This document shows positions 17,667 to 25,751 of a stretch of 64,000 nt of DNA, piece after piece. The notes under the pieces were generated by a model. It worked only from the letters and a program-made list of their open reading frames with translations, did not search any database and was not told the origin of the DNA. Within the stretch, counting starts at the first letter, position 1, and every line of letters starts with the position of its first letter. Source of the DNA: Paenibacillus solani (lineage in GTDB: Bacteria > Bacillota > Bacilli > Paenibacillales > Paenibacillaceae); NCBI RefSeq assembly GCF_001277345.1, contig NZ_LIUT01000001.1:283932-347931 (forward strand), given 5' to 3'. The translations under genes were made by a program, and so were the position numbers.

Positions 17667-18887
17667 TTATCCATATAAATACGACTTCACATCCGGTCCG
17701 ATATAGGCTCGCCATATGATCAGATTGTAAGGATCGTCCCAATCGATATTTTGCGGCTCCTCGAACATGCGGTGCAGGCGATTGTTGTTGAAGATAATAG
17801 AGCCGCGTTGATCAAAAGCCACCCCGTCTACCCATAGCATCCGATCGTCGGACAGCAGTTTGTTGAATGTGCGTGTGCAGGGATCGTAGCAGCCGATGCC
17901 CTTGCCTTCGAGCATGGTATAGAATACATGGCCTTTATTGTCGGCATGCATGCCATCAGTTGTTGTTCCTTTGCTGCCCAGGACCTGCACGGAATCCCGG
18001 ATGACAGAATCGGGGATATTGAAATTCCGCAGCAGCCTCGTATGGATGGCGTACAGATTGCGTCCCGTAACCTGGCAGTAGAAAAGCGTTTCGCGATCTG
18101 GGGAGAGAGCAATACCATCTGCTCCGACACGAATCGGTTTGTCGCGGTAAACCGGTTCGATGTCAATCTCAAACCGGAAGCGGGGCACGTCCTGCGTACT
18201 GTAATGGCTGTCCAGGACACGCCGGAATGTTCTTGTGCGCATATGGTACACAATGATTCCGCCATACAGCGTATGGTCCGGCCAGCCTGAACCTGAATCG
18301 GTGATATAGGCATAGCCGTTTCGGTTATCCACCACGATGTCGTTTAGAAACGACGTTCGGGGCGGGGCGATATCGTCCGGTATGATAATGGAATCGATCA
18401 GGCGGTTGGTGTCCAAATCCCAAATGATTAGCTTTTGCGACTCTTCGGGAGATGGGTTATAAGCGATTTTTCCTTGATCCAGAATCCACATCCGGTTATG
18501 TTCATCAATCTCATAACCGAGGACGGATTGGAGTGCTCGCACATCCCCCGGCCTGTTCCACTCCCAGTTTGGAAAAGCATCCAGTACTGGTTTACCATTC
18601 ACTATGACGATGGTATTCATTGTAGCCGGAACACCCTCAGTCCAGCGCGGAACTGACACATAGAAGCGGCCCTGCCGATCCACTTTGACGCCTGCGGGCA
18701 TGCAGTGCTTCCAGGCCTCACGCTCCTCGAACCGCTGCTTCATGGCAGGATGCGGGAAGTTCCAATCCAGACGGTTCCAATGGAACAACATTTGGTATGG
18801 GCTTGCGGGCGTTCTGACGTTATGTTTGAACGGAAGGAGAGCGGCTTGCCGCGCTTGGCCCTCCAGGAAATGATAAGGTATATCCAT
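17667..18887 (-). CDS. Bacterial Yellow / major royal jelly (MRJP)-family protein
   Basis: A 406-aa protein with the MRJP/Yellow fold, a six-bladed propeller known mainly from insects and present in scattered bacteria. Recognisable landmarks: LFHWNRLDWNFPHP near the N-terminus, GVKVDRQGRFYVSVPRWTEGVPATMN (~70-95), VGADGIALSPDRETLFYCQVTGRNLYAI, and TDGMHADNKGHVFYT. No signal peptide is seen, unlike insect and many proteobacterial members. ATG 18887 is preferred (GGAGG 10 nt upstream) over the frame's first ATG at 18920. Some relatives are annotated as dopachrome-tautomerase-like or lactonase-like, but no activity can be assigned here. It lies downstream of pyk on the same strand with a 156-bp gap. 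Confidence 0.8.
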   Translation of the reverse strand: MDIPYHFLEGQARQAALLPFKHNVRTPASPYQMLFHWNRLDWNFPHPAMKQRFEEREAWKHCMPAGVKVDRQGRFYVSVPRWTEGVPATMNTIVIVNGKPVLDAFPNWEWNRPGDVRALQSVLGYEIDEHNRMWILDQGKIAYNPSPEESQKLIIWDLDTNRLIDSIIIPDDIAPPRTSFLNDIVVDNRNGYAYITDSGSGWPDHTLYGGIIVYHMRTRTFRRVLDSHYSTQDVPRFRFEIDIEPVYRDKPIRVGADGIALSPDRETLFYCQVTGRNLYAIHTRLLRNFNIPDSVIRDSVQVLGSKGTTTDGMHADNKGHVFYTMLEGKGIGCYDPCTRTFNKLLSDDRMLWVDGVAFDQRGSIIFNNNRLHRMFEEPQNIDWDDPYNLIIWRAYIGPDVKSYLYG

Positions 18888-19043
18888 ATAAACATGACCT
18901 CCGATACATGTTCGGTTCATCCGGCGGGTCAGCTCCTGTCAAACATGCGACTGAGCTCCTCTGAGTTAGTTATATGCCCAGAGAGACGGAATGGAACAAG
19001 AACTATGTGCGGAGGTCATTTTTCAAAAACGTATATCTACCAA

Positions 19044-20459
19044 TTACACTTGCATAACCTTAATCAGATTGGTGTTACCAGACTGACCGATCGGCACACC
19101 AGCGGACAATACAATCATGTCGCCTTTCTCGATGTAACCTGTTTTGATGGCATTACGGGTCGCGGACTCGAACATTTCATCCGTCGTTGTGACTTTATCA
19201 CCCTTAACCGGTATAACTCCGGACAGTAAACAGATTTTAGCCAGCACTTCCGGATGCTGCGTGACCGCGATGATCGGAGCCTCCGGTCTGTATTTCGAAA
19301 TCATTCGTGCGGTAAAACCGCTCTCCGTTGACGTAATGATGGCTTTGGCGTTTAGTACGAGGGAGGAGCTTACGGCCCCTTGGCTGATGACTTCGGTAAT
19401 ATCCGCTACTTGCTGTTTGGATTTGATATTGAACTGATCCTTGTAATCGATCATCGTCTCAGCACGGCGGGCAACTGCGGCCATCGTACGAACGGATTCC
19501 ACCGGATACTTACCAGCAGCCGATTCGCCGGACAGCATAACCACGTCTGCGCCCTGGATAACAGCATTCGCTACGTCACTCACCTCAGAGCGGGTTGGGC
19601 GGGGGTTAACCTGCATCGATTCAAGCATATGTGTTGCAACGATAACCGGTTTACCAGCCAGATTACACTTATCGATCATTTCTTTTTGCATCATCGGTAC
19701 TTCCTCGATTGGCACTTCAACACCGAGGTCTCCCCGGGCAACCATGATGCCATCGGATGCTTCAATGATGTCATCGATGTTGTGCATGCCTTCTTCATTC
19801 TCTATCTTAGAGATGATTTGTACATGCTCAGCACCGCGTTCCTTCAAGATGCTCCGAATCTCGCGAATATGATCGCCATGACGCACAAAAGAAGCGGCAA
19901 TCATCTCAACGTCATTCTCCAGACCGAAGCCAATATGCATCAGGTCGCGCTCGGTGACCCCAGGCAGCGTCGTTTTAATTCCCGGCAGGTTGACGCCCTT
20001 GCGTGGTTTGAGCACGCCGCCGCTTATAATTTTGCAATATATATCGTTTCCGTCGATACGGAGAACATTCAGGTCTACGAGGCCATCGTCGATTAAAATG
20101 CGGTCTCCCGGCTTCACGACTTGGTTGAGCTCGGCATAATTGACCGATATGCGCTGTGCATCGCCTAAGATCTCCTCTGTAGTCAAGATCAGCTCCTGAT
20201 CCGGCAGCAGAAGGCAGGAGTCCTCTTTTAGCTTGCCGATCCGTACCTCGGGCCCTTTAATGTCCATCATGATGGGCACATAGGTGTTCAATTCGGACGC
20301 AGCCTGGCGAATATTCCGGATACGGGTAACATGATCCTCCAGCTCGCCGTGTGCCATATTCAAGCGGGCAACCGTCATTCCTTCCAGAATCATGTTCTTC
20401 AACAGCTCGATAGAATCACACGCTGGCCCCATTGTACAGATGATTTTTGTTTTAAGCAT
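19044..20459 (-). CDS. pyk: Pyruvate kinase (short form, altered K+ site)
   Basis: Glycolytic enzyme converting phosphoenolpyruvate and ADP to pyruvate and ATP, 471 aa. All three classic domains are present: barrel start KTKIICTMGPACDS, active-site IISKIENEEG, MVARGDLGVE, MLESMQVNPRPTRSEVSDVANA, and a C-terminal allosteric domain. It lacks the extra C-terminal PEP-utiliser domain of the ~585-aa Bacillus Pyk and is not next to pfkA, so it may be a second isozyme. The usual potassium ligands in NFSHG and DTKGPE are changed to NMAHG and DIKGPE. GAGGAGG lies 7 nt before the ATG. Divergent from an AraC regulator. Confidence 0.93.
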   Translation of the reverse strand: MLKTKIICTMGPACDSIELLKNMILEGMTVARLNMAHGELEDHVTRIRNIRQAASELNTYVPIMMDIKGPEVRIGKLKEDSCLLLPDQELILTTEEILGDAQRISVNYAELNQVVKPGDRILIDDGLVDLNVLRIDGNDIYCKIISGGVLKPRKGVNLPGIKTTLPGVTERDLMHIGFGLENDVEMIAASFVRHGDHIREIRSILKERGAEHVQIISKIENEEGMHNIDDIIEASDGIMVARGDLGVEVPIEEVPMMQKEMIDKCNLAGKPVIVATHMLESMQVNPRPTRSEVSDVANAVIQGADVVMLSGESAAGKYPVESVRTMAAVARRAETMIDYKDQFNIKSKQQVADITEVISQGAVSSSLVLNAKAIITSTESGFTARMISKYRPEAPIIAVTQHPEVLAKICLLSGVIPVKGDKVTTTDEMFESATRNAIKTGYIEKGDMIVLSAGVPIGQSGNTNLIKVMQV

Positions 20460-20568
20460 CGTCGTACCTCCTCGGATTCACACTCATTCGTATTGTGCAG
20501 CATTCTGGTTCATTCAGACTATCCTAATGATCACATTGTAGCCTGTCTTGTCGATTCATGGTATGAAC

Positions 20569-20595
20569 TATAGTACAATAGATGGATTATAGTAC
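20569..20595 (+). promoter_or_regulatory. Direct repeat TATAGTAC upstream of the AraC gene
   Basis: TATAGTAC occurs at 20569-20576 and 20588-20595, 19 bp apart (about two helical turns), just before the AraC-family gene and upstream of pyk. Tandem half-sites on one face of the helix are how AraC proteins usually bind, so self-regulation or joint control with pyk is plausible. Confidence 0.5.
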
Positions 20596-20612
20596 GTTTA
20601 TGAGGTGATTTT

Positions 20613-21392
20613 ATGGCCACGCTAACAGGGGTACAACAAATCAGTGGCGTTGATTGGTATGAAACCGCAGGCGCTGAGAAGAAAGCATGGCGCTTAAGTC
20701 TGGTGACGTACGGCAAATGTGTATATTGGGTGAATGGAGATAAACAAATTATGGAGAAGGGGGAATTACTGCTGATACCAGCCGGGGTTTCCTATTATGG
20801 AAAAAGCATTCCCACCTTAACGCACACGCAAGTTGTTATCGAGTGGAGCGAAGAGGCAGAGGCGGGTTTATCCGTGATAGACAGAGAGGAAGTGGTGAAG
20901 CATAAACCCGGCTGTTATGAGTTGATTCAGGAACGGCTGAAGATCATGCAGCAGCAGTGGCAAGAACGACCGTCTTATTATGTGAAGATGATTGAAGCAT
21001 TGCTGACGGAGGTTTTGATATATATCAGTCGTGAGCTGGACAGAGGCAGGATAGCACCGGATAAGCATTTGCATGTGGAGAGAATGAAGTCCTATATCGA
21101 TCGGCATTACCGGGAGAAAATAACAAAAGAGGAGCTGGGCGATGCTGTTGGCATCACACCCAATTATGCAGCAGCACTATTCAAAAGTGTAACGGGGCAG
21201 ACCATCAGCCAATACGTACACGCCCAGAGAATGAAACGAGCAGCCTATTTGTTAACGGAATCGCAGCTGACGATACAAGAGATCGCGACGTTTCTCGGTT
21301 ATCAGGATATCTCGTATTTCTACAGGGTCTACAAGCGAATCACGGGCAGCGCCCCCTCGGATTTATTGCATGAGCGACCAAGGACAGTATAA
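20613..21392 (+). CDS. AraC-family transcriptional regulator
   Basis: A 259-aa regulator with an N-terminal cupin-like sensor (WRLSLVTYGKCVYWVNGDKQIMEKGELLLIPAG) and a C-terminal double HTH (residues ~155-255; KEELGDAVGITPNYAAALFKSVTG and IQEIATFLGYQDISYFYRVYKRITG). GAGGTGA precedes the ATG. Divergent from pyk; no sugar gene is adjacent, so its target beyond the shared promoter is unknown. Confidence 0.9.
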   Translation: MATLTGVQQISGVDWYETAGAEKKAWRLSLVTYGKCVYWVNGDKQIMEKGELLLIPAGVSYYGKSIPTLTHTQVVIEWSEEAEAGLSVIDREEVVKHKPGCYELIQERLKIMQQQWQERPSYYVKMIEALLTEVLIYISRELDRGRIAPDKHLHVERMKSYIDRHYREKITKEELGDAVGITPNYAAALFKSVTGQTISQYVHAQRMKRAAYLLTESQLTIQEIATFLGYQDISYFYRVYKRITGSAPSDLLHERPRTV

Positions 21393-21405
21393 GGCATGCC
21401 TATGT

Positions 21406-21426
21406 AAAAAGAGGGCTTGCGCCCTC
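21406..21426 (-). terminator. Terminator of the LCP gene
   Basis: GAGGGC-TTGC-GCCCTC. Read on the minus strand it is followed by TTTTTAC, directly past the LCP stop codon. Confidence 0.85.
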
Positions 21427-21444
21427 TTGCAGTTGTTATCTGAA

Positions 21445-22416
21445 TTACGGAGCGTTCTCCGTCTCCAGTAACTGTTTCACGTACTGCTGCAGTTTCGATT
21501 TGTCTACACCGAGCACCTGCGCTCGCCCAACGGTCTCATTCGTCAGCAGGGAGAACGGGGGAAGCTGCTGTTGATCAATTTTATCCAAATTGACATCGAA
21601 TCCTAGCGCCGCCAGCTTCAGCATTTCTTTGGGGCTTAGATCAGTTTCAATGTAAGGCGAAATGGATTCCAGGATGACGGGCAGCTTGATTAAAGAGCCT
21701 GTGGTTTGCATCTTCTTGGCAACCTCTGTCATGAGAATCCGCTGACGTTCCGTACGGGCAAAGTCGGATTTCGCATCATGCCGAAAGCGGACATACTGGA
21801 GTGCCATGTCCCCGTCCAGATGCTGAAGTCCCTGCTTCAGATCGATGTCGTACATATGTTTATCAGCTTTGCTTGTGTAATACATGTCCTTCTCTACCTC
21901 AATGTCGACTCCGCCGATAGAATCGACAAGCGCGATGAAACCGACAAAATCAGTATATATATATTTATGAATCGGCAAATCCAGCAAGTCGCCGATAGTC
22001 TGTCTGGTCAGCTCGATCCCTCCGTAAGCAAAAGCCGAATTTAGCCGTCCTTTGCCATGGCCGGGGATGTCCACAAAGGTATCCCGCAGAATCGAGAACA
22101 AATGAGCTTTTTTCGTGACAGGATCAATGGACGCGACCAGCATTGTGTCTGATCTGCCAGCATCGTCTCCCCTGGAATCTCCCCCGATCAGGAGAATATT
22201 CACACGCTCCTTACCCTCCCACTTTGGAACTACAATGACTTCCTCCTGCGCGTCGTCCGTTGTTTCCTTGGGTTGCACAGGATGCGAAGCGGTCGAAATT
22301 TGGTTTGAGAATTGTATGATAGCGTAAGTGTAGTACGAAACAATACCCAAAACTCCAAGGGATAATAAGAGCATGGTGTATTTAAACCATTTCTTTTTCA
22401 TCTTTCCTGATAACAT
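21445..22416 (-). CDS. LytR-CpsA-Psr (LCP) family cell-wall glycopolymer ligase
   Basis: Membrane-anchored enzyme (323 aa) of the family that attaches teichoic acid or other glycopolymers to peptidoglycan outside the cell. One N-terminal membrane helix (~residues 13-33) is followed by the LCP domain with NILLIGGDSR, RSDTMLVASIDP, SILRDTFVDIPGHG, KGRLNSAFAYGG and QYVRFRHDAKSDFARTERQR, the conserved Arg/Asp cluster that binds the pyrophosphate lipid. The start is ambiguous: an internal ATG at 22401 is also possible. Stands alone. Confidence 0.92.
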   Translation of the reverse strand: MLSGKMKKKWFKYTMLLLSLGVLGIVSYYTYAIIQFSNQISTASHPVQPKETTDDAQEEVIVVPKWEGKERVNILLIGGDSRGDDAGRSDTMLVASIDPVTKKAHLFSILRDTFVDIPGHGKGRLNSAFAYGGIELTRQTIGDLLDLPIHKYIYTDFVGFIALVDSIGGVDIEVEKDMYYTSKADKHMYDIDLKQGLQHLDGDMALQYVRFRHDAKSDFARTERQRILMTEVAKKMQTTGSLIKLPVILESISPYIETDLSPKEMLKLAALGFDVNLDKIDQQQLPPFSLLTNETVGRAQVLGVDKSKLQQYVKQLLETENAP

Positions 22417-22532
22417 CCTTTCTCTTCTTCAGATCGCATATTGGGTTATTCTAGCAAAATAATGAATAAAAATCATATTTTCTCGAAAAAGTGATTCAAA
22501 ACATTTCATATCATTCAGTTAAATGAACAGGG

Positions 22533-22563
22533 TTGACTCTCCTCCAAGAGGAGGCTCTAGACT
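22533..22563 (+). promoter_or_regulatory. MerR-type promoter with 19-bp spacer
   Basis: TTGACT (22533-22538), a 19-bp spacer and TAGACT (22558-22563). The spacer holds the inverted repeat CTCCTC-CAA-GAGGAG. An over-long spacer filled by a palindrome is the hallmark of promoters twisted open by MerR proteins. It sits directly before the MerR-family gene, so autoactivation is expected. Confidence 0.85.
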
Positions 22564-22588
22564 GGAATTCGAAGGAGGGAATAACGAT

Positions 22589-23338
22589 ATGCTGTACACG
22601 GTGAAAGAGGTTTCGGAGCTGTCCGGGGTGACCATCAAGACGCTGCATCATTATCATAAAATCGGTTTGCTTCTGCCTGCCGAGATCAGCGAAGCGGGGT
22701 ATCGCTTGTACGGTTCGAATGAGCTGAAGAGATTGCAGCACATTCTGTTTTACAGGGAACTCGATTTTCAGTTGGAGCAAATCAAGATGCTGATGGAGGA
22801 AACCCCTGAGCGGTCGAAGATGCTGCTTAAACAGGAGAAGCTGCTGATGGATCGAGTAGATCGACTGGGCACGATTCTGCAAACCTTAAGACAATCCTTA
22901 ACTAGTACGGAGGAGGGCATTAGCATGGAACCTAAAGAAATGTTCAGAGGTTTTGATAGTGAAGAAGAGTGGAAGGAAGCCTTAACGGAGCATAATCACC
23001 ATCTGAAGGAGCAGTATGATGTGGATATGCTGGAGAATGAGTCTGTCGATGTTCCAAGCATGAACGAACAGGCACTGGAAGCGGCAGCTTTCATGGCGGG
23101 TATGGCTAATGCTTTGAAGACGGGAATCAGGCATGATGATGAGCGTATTCGGGATACAATCCGCGAGCATCTACAGTTTATGAATGAGCAGGGCCACACC
23201 TTTACAGCGGCGGATTTTGCGGGTCAAACGAAGTTTTTTCTAAATGATGATTTTCATCTTCGGATGCTGGAGGAGCAGCAGACGGGGCTGGCCTATTATC
23301 TGCAAGCGGCTGCGGAAGCGTATACAAATCTAGCGTAA
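22589..23338 (+). CDS. MerR-family regulator with TipAS effector domain
   Basis: A 249-aa activator. The MerR HTH is at residues 1-70 (YTVKEVSELSGVTIKTLHHYHKIGLL), then a dimerisation coiled coil (~75-115) and a C-terminal TipAS-type helical domain (~125-245), which in TipA and Mta-like proteins binds drugs or peptides. ATG 22589 follows GAAGGAGGG; the longer frame would begin inside the promoter. No efflux gene is adjacent, so its only visible target is its own promoter. Confidence 0.92.
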   Translation: MLYTVKEVSELSGVTIKTLHHYHKIGLLLPAEISEAGYRLYGSNELKRLQHILFYRELDFQLEQIKMLMEETPERSKMLLKQEKLLMDRVDRLGTILQTLRQSLTSTEEGISMEPKEMFRGFDSEEEWKEALTEHNHHLKEQYDVDMLENESVDVPSMNEQALEAAAFMAGMANALKTGIRHDDERIRDTIREHLQFMNEQGHTFTAADFAGQTKFFLNDDFHLRMLEEQQTGLAYYLQAAAEAYTNLA

Positions 23339-23349
23339 ACAGGGTGATG

Positions 23350-23373
23350 AAGCTGCGCGGGGCGCGGCTTTTA
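23350..23373 (+). terminator. Terminator of the MerR gene
   Basis: AAGCTGCGC-GGG-GCGCGGCTT followed by TTATCC. Confidence 0.75.
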
Positions 23374-23468
23374 TCCTTTCCGGTGTATATTAAAAACGAG
23401 TAGTGTTGGCGTTTATTACAGGCCTGGTACAGAGTTTTATGTAGAGAATGAAGGCCCAAAAAGGTCAT

Positions 23469-23493
23469 GTTTAGATCTGCTCAGATCGGTTAA
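23469..23493 (+). promoter_or_regulatory. Sigma-B-like promoter of the KGG gene
   Basis: GTTTAG (23469), 13 bp, GGTTAA (23488) resembles the stress sigma factor consensus GTTTAA-N13-GGGTAA. It lies 54 bp before a stress-type KGG protein gene. Whether this organism has sigma-B is not visible here. Confidence 0.45.
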
Positions 23494-23546
23494 ATACAAG
23501 GCATAGCAATCTATAAATAAAAAAAACAACTTAGGAGTGATGAACA

Positions 23547-23753
23547 ATGGCTAACAACAACGATCACAAAATGAGCAGAGAAGAAGCAGGACGTAAAGGC
23601 GGCGAAACGACAGCCAAGAATCACGACAAGGAGTTTTACCAAGAAATCGGCCGCAAGGGCGGCGAGTCAACATCGAAGTCTCATGATAAGGAATTCTACG
23701 AAGAGATTGGCCGTAAAGGCGGAGAATCTCGTGGTAATCAAAACAATAAATAA
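23547..23753 (+). CDS. KGG-repeat general stress protein (GsiB/con-10 type)
   Basis: A small (68 aa), very hydrophilic protein made of three near-identical ~20-residue repeats, each with a GRKGGE core. This is the GsiB/YciG/con-10 type found in stress-induced, hydrophilin-like proteins thought to protect against desiccation and similar stress. TTAGGAG precedes the ATG. A possible stress-type promoter lies upstream, and the stop codon is buried in a large inverted repeat (23751-23816). Confidence 0.9.
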   Translation: MANNNDHKMSREEAGRKGGETTAKNHDKEFYQEIGRKGGESTSKSHDKEFYEEIGRKGGESRGNQNNK

Positions 23754-23816
23754 TGAAACATGATCGGCTGTGAACAGCCGGGCTCTAGCAACAAGGATTG
23801 CGGACATGTTTCATTA
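23751..23816. repeat. Branched inverted repeat over the KGG stop codon
   Basis: TAATGAAACATG (23751-23762) and CATGTTTCATTA (23805-23816) form a perfect 12-bp outer stem. Inside, CGGCTG-TGAA-CAGCCG (23765-23780) makes a second perfect hairpin, and GCAA/TTGC a weak third, so the RNA could fold as a three-way junction. The first triplet is the KGG stop codon. There is no U-tract, and a normal terminator follows 16 bp later. Confidence 0.6.
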
Positions 23817-23831
23817 ACGAATAGCATGAAG

Positions 23832-23867
23832 ATGGCCTCCGACTTTGCTCGGAGGCCATCTTTTTTG
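23832..23867 (+). terminator. Terminator of the KGG gene
   Basis: GATGGCCTCCGA pairs with TCGGAGGCCATC and is followed by TTTTTT. Confidence 0.92.
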
Positions 23868-24027
23868 CGTGTTTTTTGGAGAAGGAGGCTCTCTGTACTT
23901 TTACCGCATATTTCGTATGCCTCTTTAAACGACCTCCAAGTCATGGTCAAGGGGATATGTCATACTGCTGGGCGGAGGCTGCAGTGAACGAGATGGTCTC
24001 ACGCCTTATGTTCAGTAGCGACACTGA

Positions 24028-25002
24028 TTATCCCAGTCGATAAGTTGCGAAAGGTTTCGCATGCACAAAATCGCCGCTGATTTCATCCAGGTGGGAACCC
24101 AATGTCTCATCAAGGACAATGTCTAAGCTCTTCAGGTTATCATCCAGCTGTTCGGTCTTTGTGGCGCCGACAATAACGGTTGAGACAGCAGGGCGATTCA
24201 TCAGCCAGGCTAGGGATAGAGCACTTGGAGAATGACCGTGTTCTGCTGCCAACTGACTGACTTGCTGTCCAAGCCTCAGATTATGATCTTCCAGGAAGCG
24301 ATTAAAGTTCGGGTCTGTATCCGCACGCGAGCCGGAAGGCGTACGGTTTCCCTCACTGTATTTCCCGGTGAGAATACCGCCGGCCAGCGGGAAATACGGG
24401 ATGACGCCAACACCTTGGTCAAGACAGAGAGGGACAAGCTCAAGCTCCGGCGTACGATCAGCCAGGGAATAACTCGTCTGTGTGGAGACATAGTGGGCAT
24501 ACCCTCTCAGCTCGCTGATCCCAAGCGCCTTCATAATTTCCCAAGCAGCATAGTTGGAGGCACCAATATACCGGACCTTGCCTGACGATACCATATCGTC
24601 CAGCGTGCGCAAGGTTTCCTCTAGTGGAGTATCTGGATCAAATGTATGGATTTGATACAGGTCTACATAATCAGTTTTTAGTCGTTTGAGGCTGTTCTCC
24701 AGCTCCTGCTGCAGATGATAACGGGAGGAACCACGCTCATTGGGGCCCTGTCCCTGTACAAGCCCGGCTTTTGTAGCCAAGACGACCTGATGACGTTTGG
24801 CGGCCAGCGCTTCTCCAATGATGCGCTCCGATTCCGAGCCTGTGTATATGTTGGCCGTATCAATGAAATTGATGCCATGATCCAGTGCATGGTCCAGGAT
24901 GCGGGCGGATGTGGCTTGATCGGCTCTTTTGCCAAAAGCATTCGTGCCCAGCCCCAGCTGGGAGACTTTGAGTCCGCTGTTACCAAGACGGCGGTAGTTC
25001 AT
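24028..25002 (-). CDS. Aldo/keto reductase
   Basis: NADPH-dependent oxidoreductase (324 aa) of the aldo/keto reductase superfamily, TIM barrel, in the YghZ/KCAB-like branch. Landmarks: GLGTNAFG, DHGINFIDTANIYTGSESERIIGEAL (catalytic Asp and Tyr), VVLATKAG (catalytic Lys), DLYQIHTFDPDTPLEETL, and GVIPYFPLAGGILTGKY. ATG 25002 is used (AAGGAG 10 nt upstream); the longer frame has no site. Natural substrate unknown. Confidence 0.9.
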   Translation of the reverse strand: MNYRRLGNSGLKVSQLGLGTNAFGKRADQATSARILDHALDHGINFIDTANIYTGSESERIIGEALAAKRHQVVLATKAGLVQGQGPNERGSSRYHLQQELENSLKRLKTDYVDLYQIHTFDPDTPLEETLRTLDDMVSSGKVRYIGASNYAAWEIMKALGISELRGYAHYVSTQTSYSLADRTPELELVPLCLDQGVGVIPYFPLAGGILTGKYSEGNRTPSGSRADTDPNFNRFLEDHNLRLGQQVSQLAAEHGHSPSALSLAWLMNRPAVSTVIVGATKTEQLDDNLKSLDIVLDETLGSHLDEISGDFVHAKPFATYRLG

Positions 25003-25272
25003 CTTGATCGACTCCTTTATGTGCAGATTTACTATAGTATAGACATGATCTCGGAGCCGATTCAAATGAAGAATCCATGTTTTAAATGAAAGGAATGTAA
25101 GATTCTACATTATTTTTCGACAATATCTAAAATATAGATTAACTTCCATAACAATTGATGGTAATATAGTCATAGGAAAAAAGATTCGGATTAATCATGG
25201 TGTTACTACATAAGAACTACTTCAAAGATTGGAGCACGACTTCTTTTTTCACTAATCGTTGGAGTGTGAATC

Positions 25273-25587
25273 ATGAAGATTTATTTAAAGAATGATGCGG
25301 GTGTCACCAAGCAAGTTAAGGTGGGCTTCAGCTGGACAACTTTGTTCTTTGCCTTCTTTCCAGCCTTGTTTCGCGGGGATCTGAAGTGGGCTTTCATCAT
25401 GTTTATAATCTCTGCCGTTGTCGGTCCATTTACGCTGGGGATCGGGGCTTGGATTAGCGGAATTATTTTCTCCTTTGTATACAACAAGATCTACATTAAG
25501 GAAATGCTGGAGAAGGGTTATCGCCCTGCTTCAGAGGAAGCAAGAGTTGTGCTTGAGAATAACCACATAATTGCAAGAGCAGCATAA
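25273..25587 (+). CDS. DUF2628-like small membrane protein
   Basis: A 104-aa protein with two membrane segments (about residues 22-38 and 39-72). The conserved core VGFSWTTLFFAFFPALFRGDLKWAFIM is followed by VYNKIYIKEMLEKGYRPAS. This matches the DUF2628/HrgC-like family, whose function is not established. GGAGTG precedes the ATG. Single gene with its own terminator. Confidence 0.8.
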   Translation: MKIYLKNDAGVTKQVKVGFSWTTLFFAFFPALFRGDLKWAFIMFIISAVVGPFTLGIGAWISGIIFSFVYNKIYIKEMLEKGYRPASEEARVVLENNHIIARAA

Positions 25588-25601
25588 TACTATTGAATAC
25601 A

Positions 25602-25649
25602 TAAAGCCTGGACTTTGAGTGAACCTTTCATTCTTAGCTCCAGGCTTTA
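25602..25649. terminator. Terminator after the DUF2628-like gene
   Basis: TAAAGCCTGGA pairs with TCCAGGCTTTA across a 26-nt loop. Confidence 0.75.
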
Positions 25650-25751
25650 CTATTTCTTTAGCCTTAGCGGGTGTTTGCTTACAGCTTCCTTGCTATAAGG
25701 ACTATACTACGATAGGATAGTAACATACGATTAGGAAGGGGATTGATTTTG

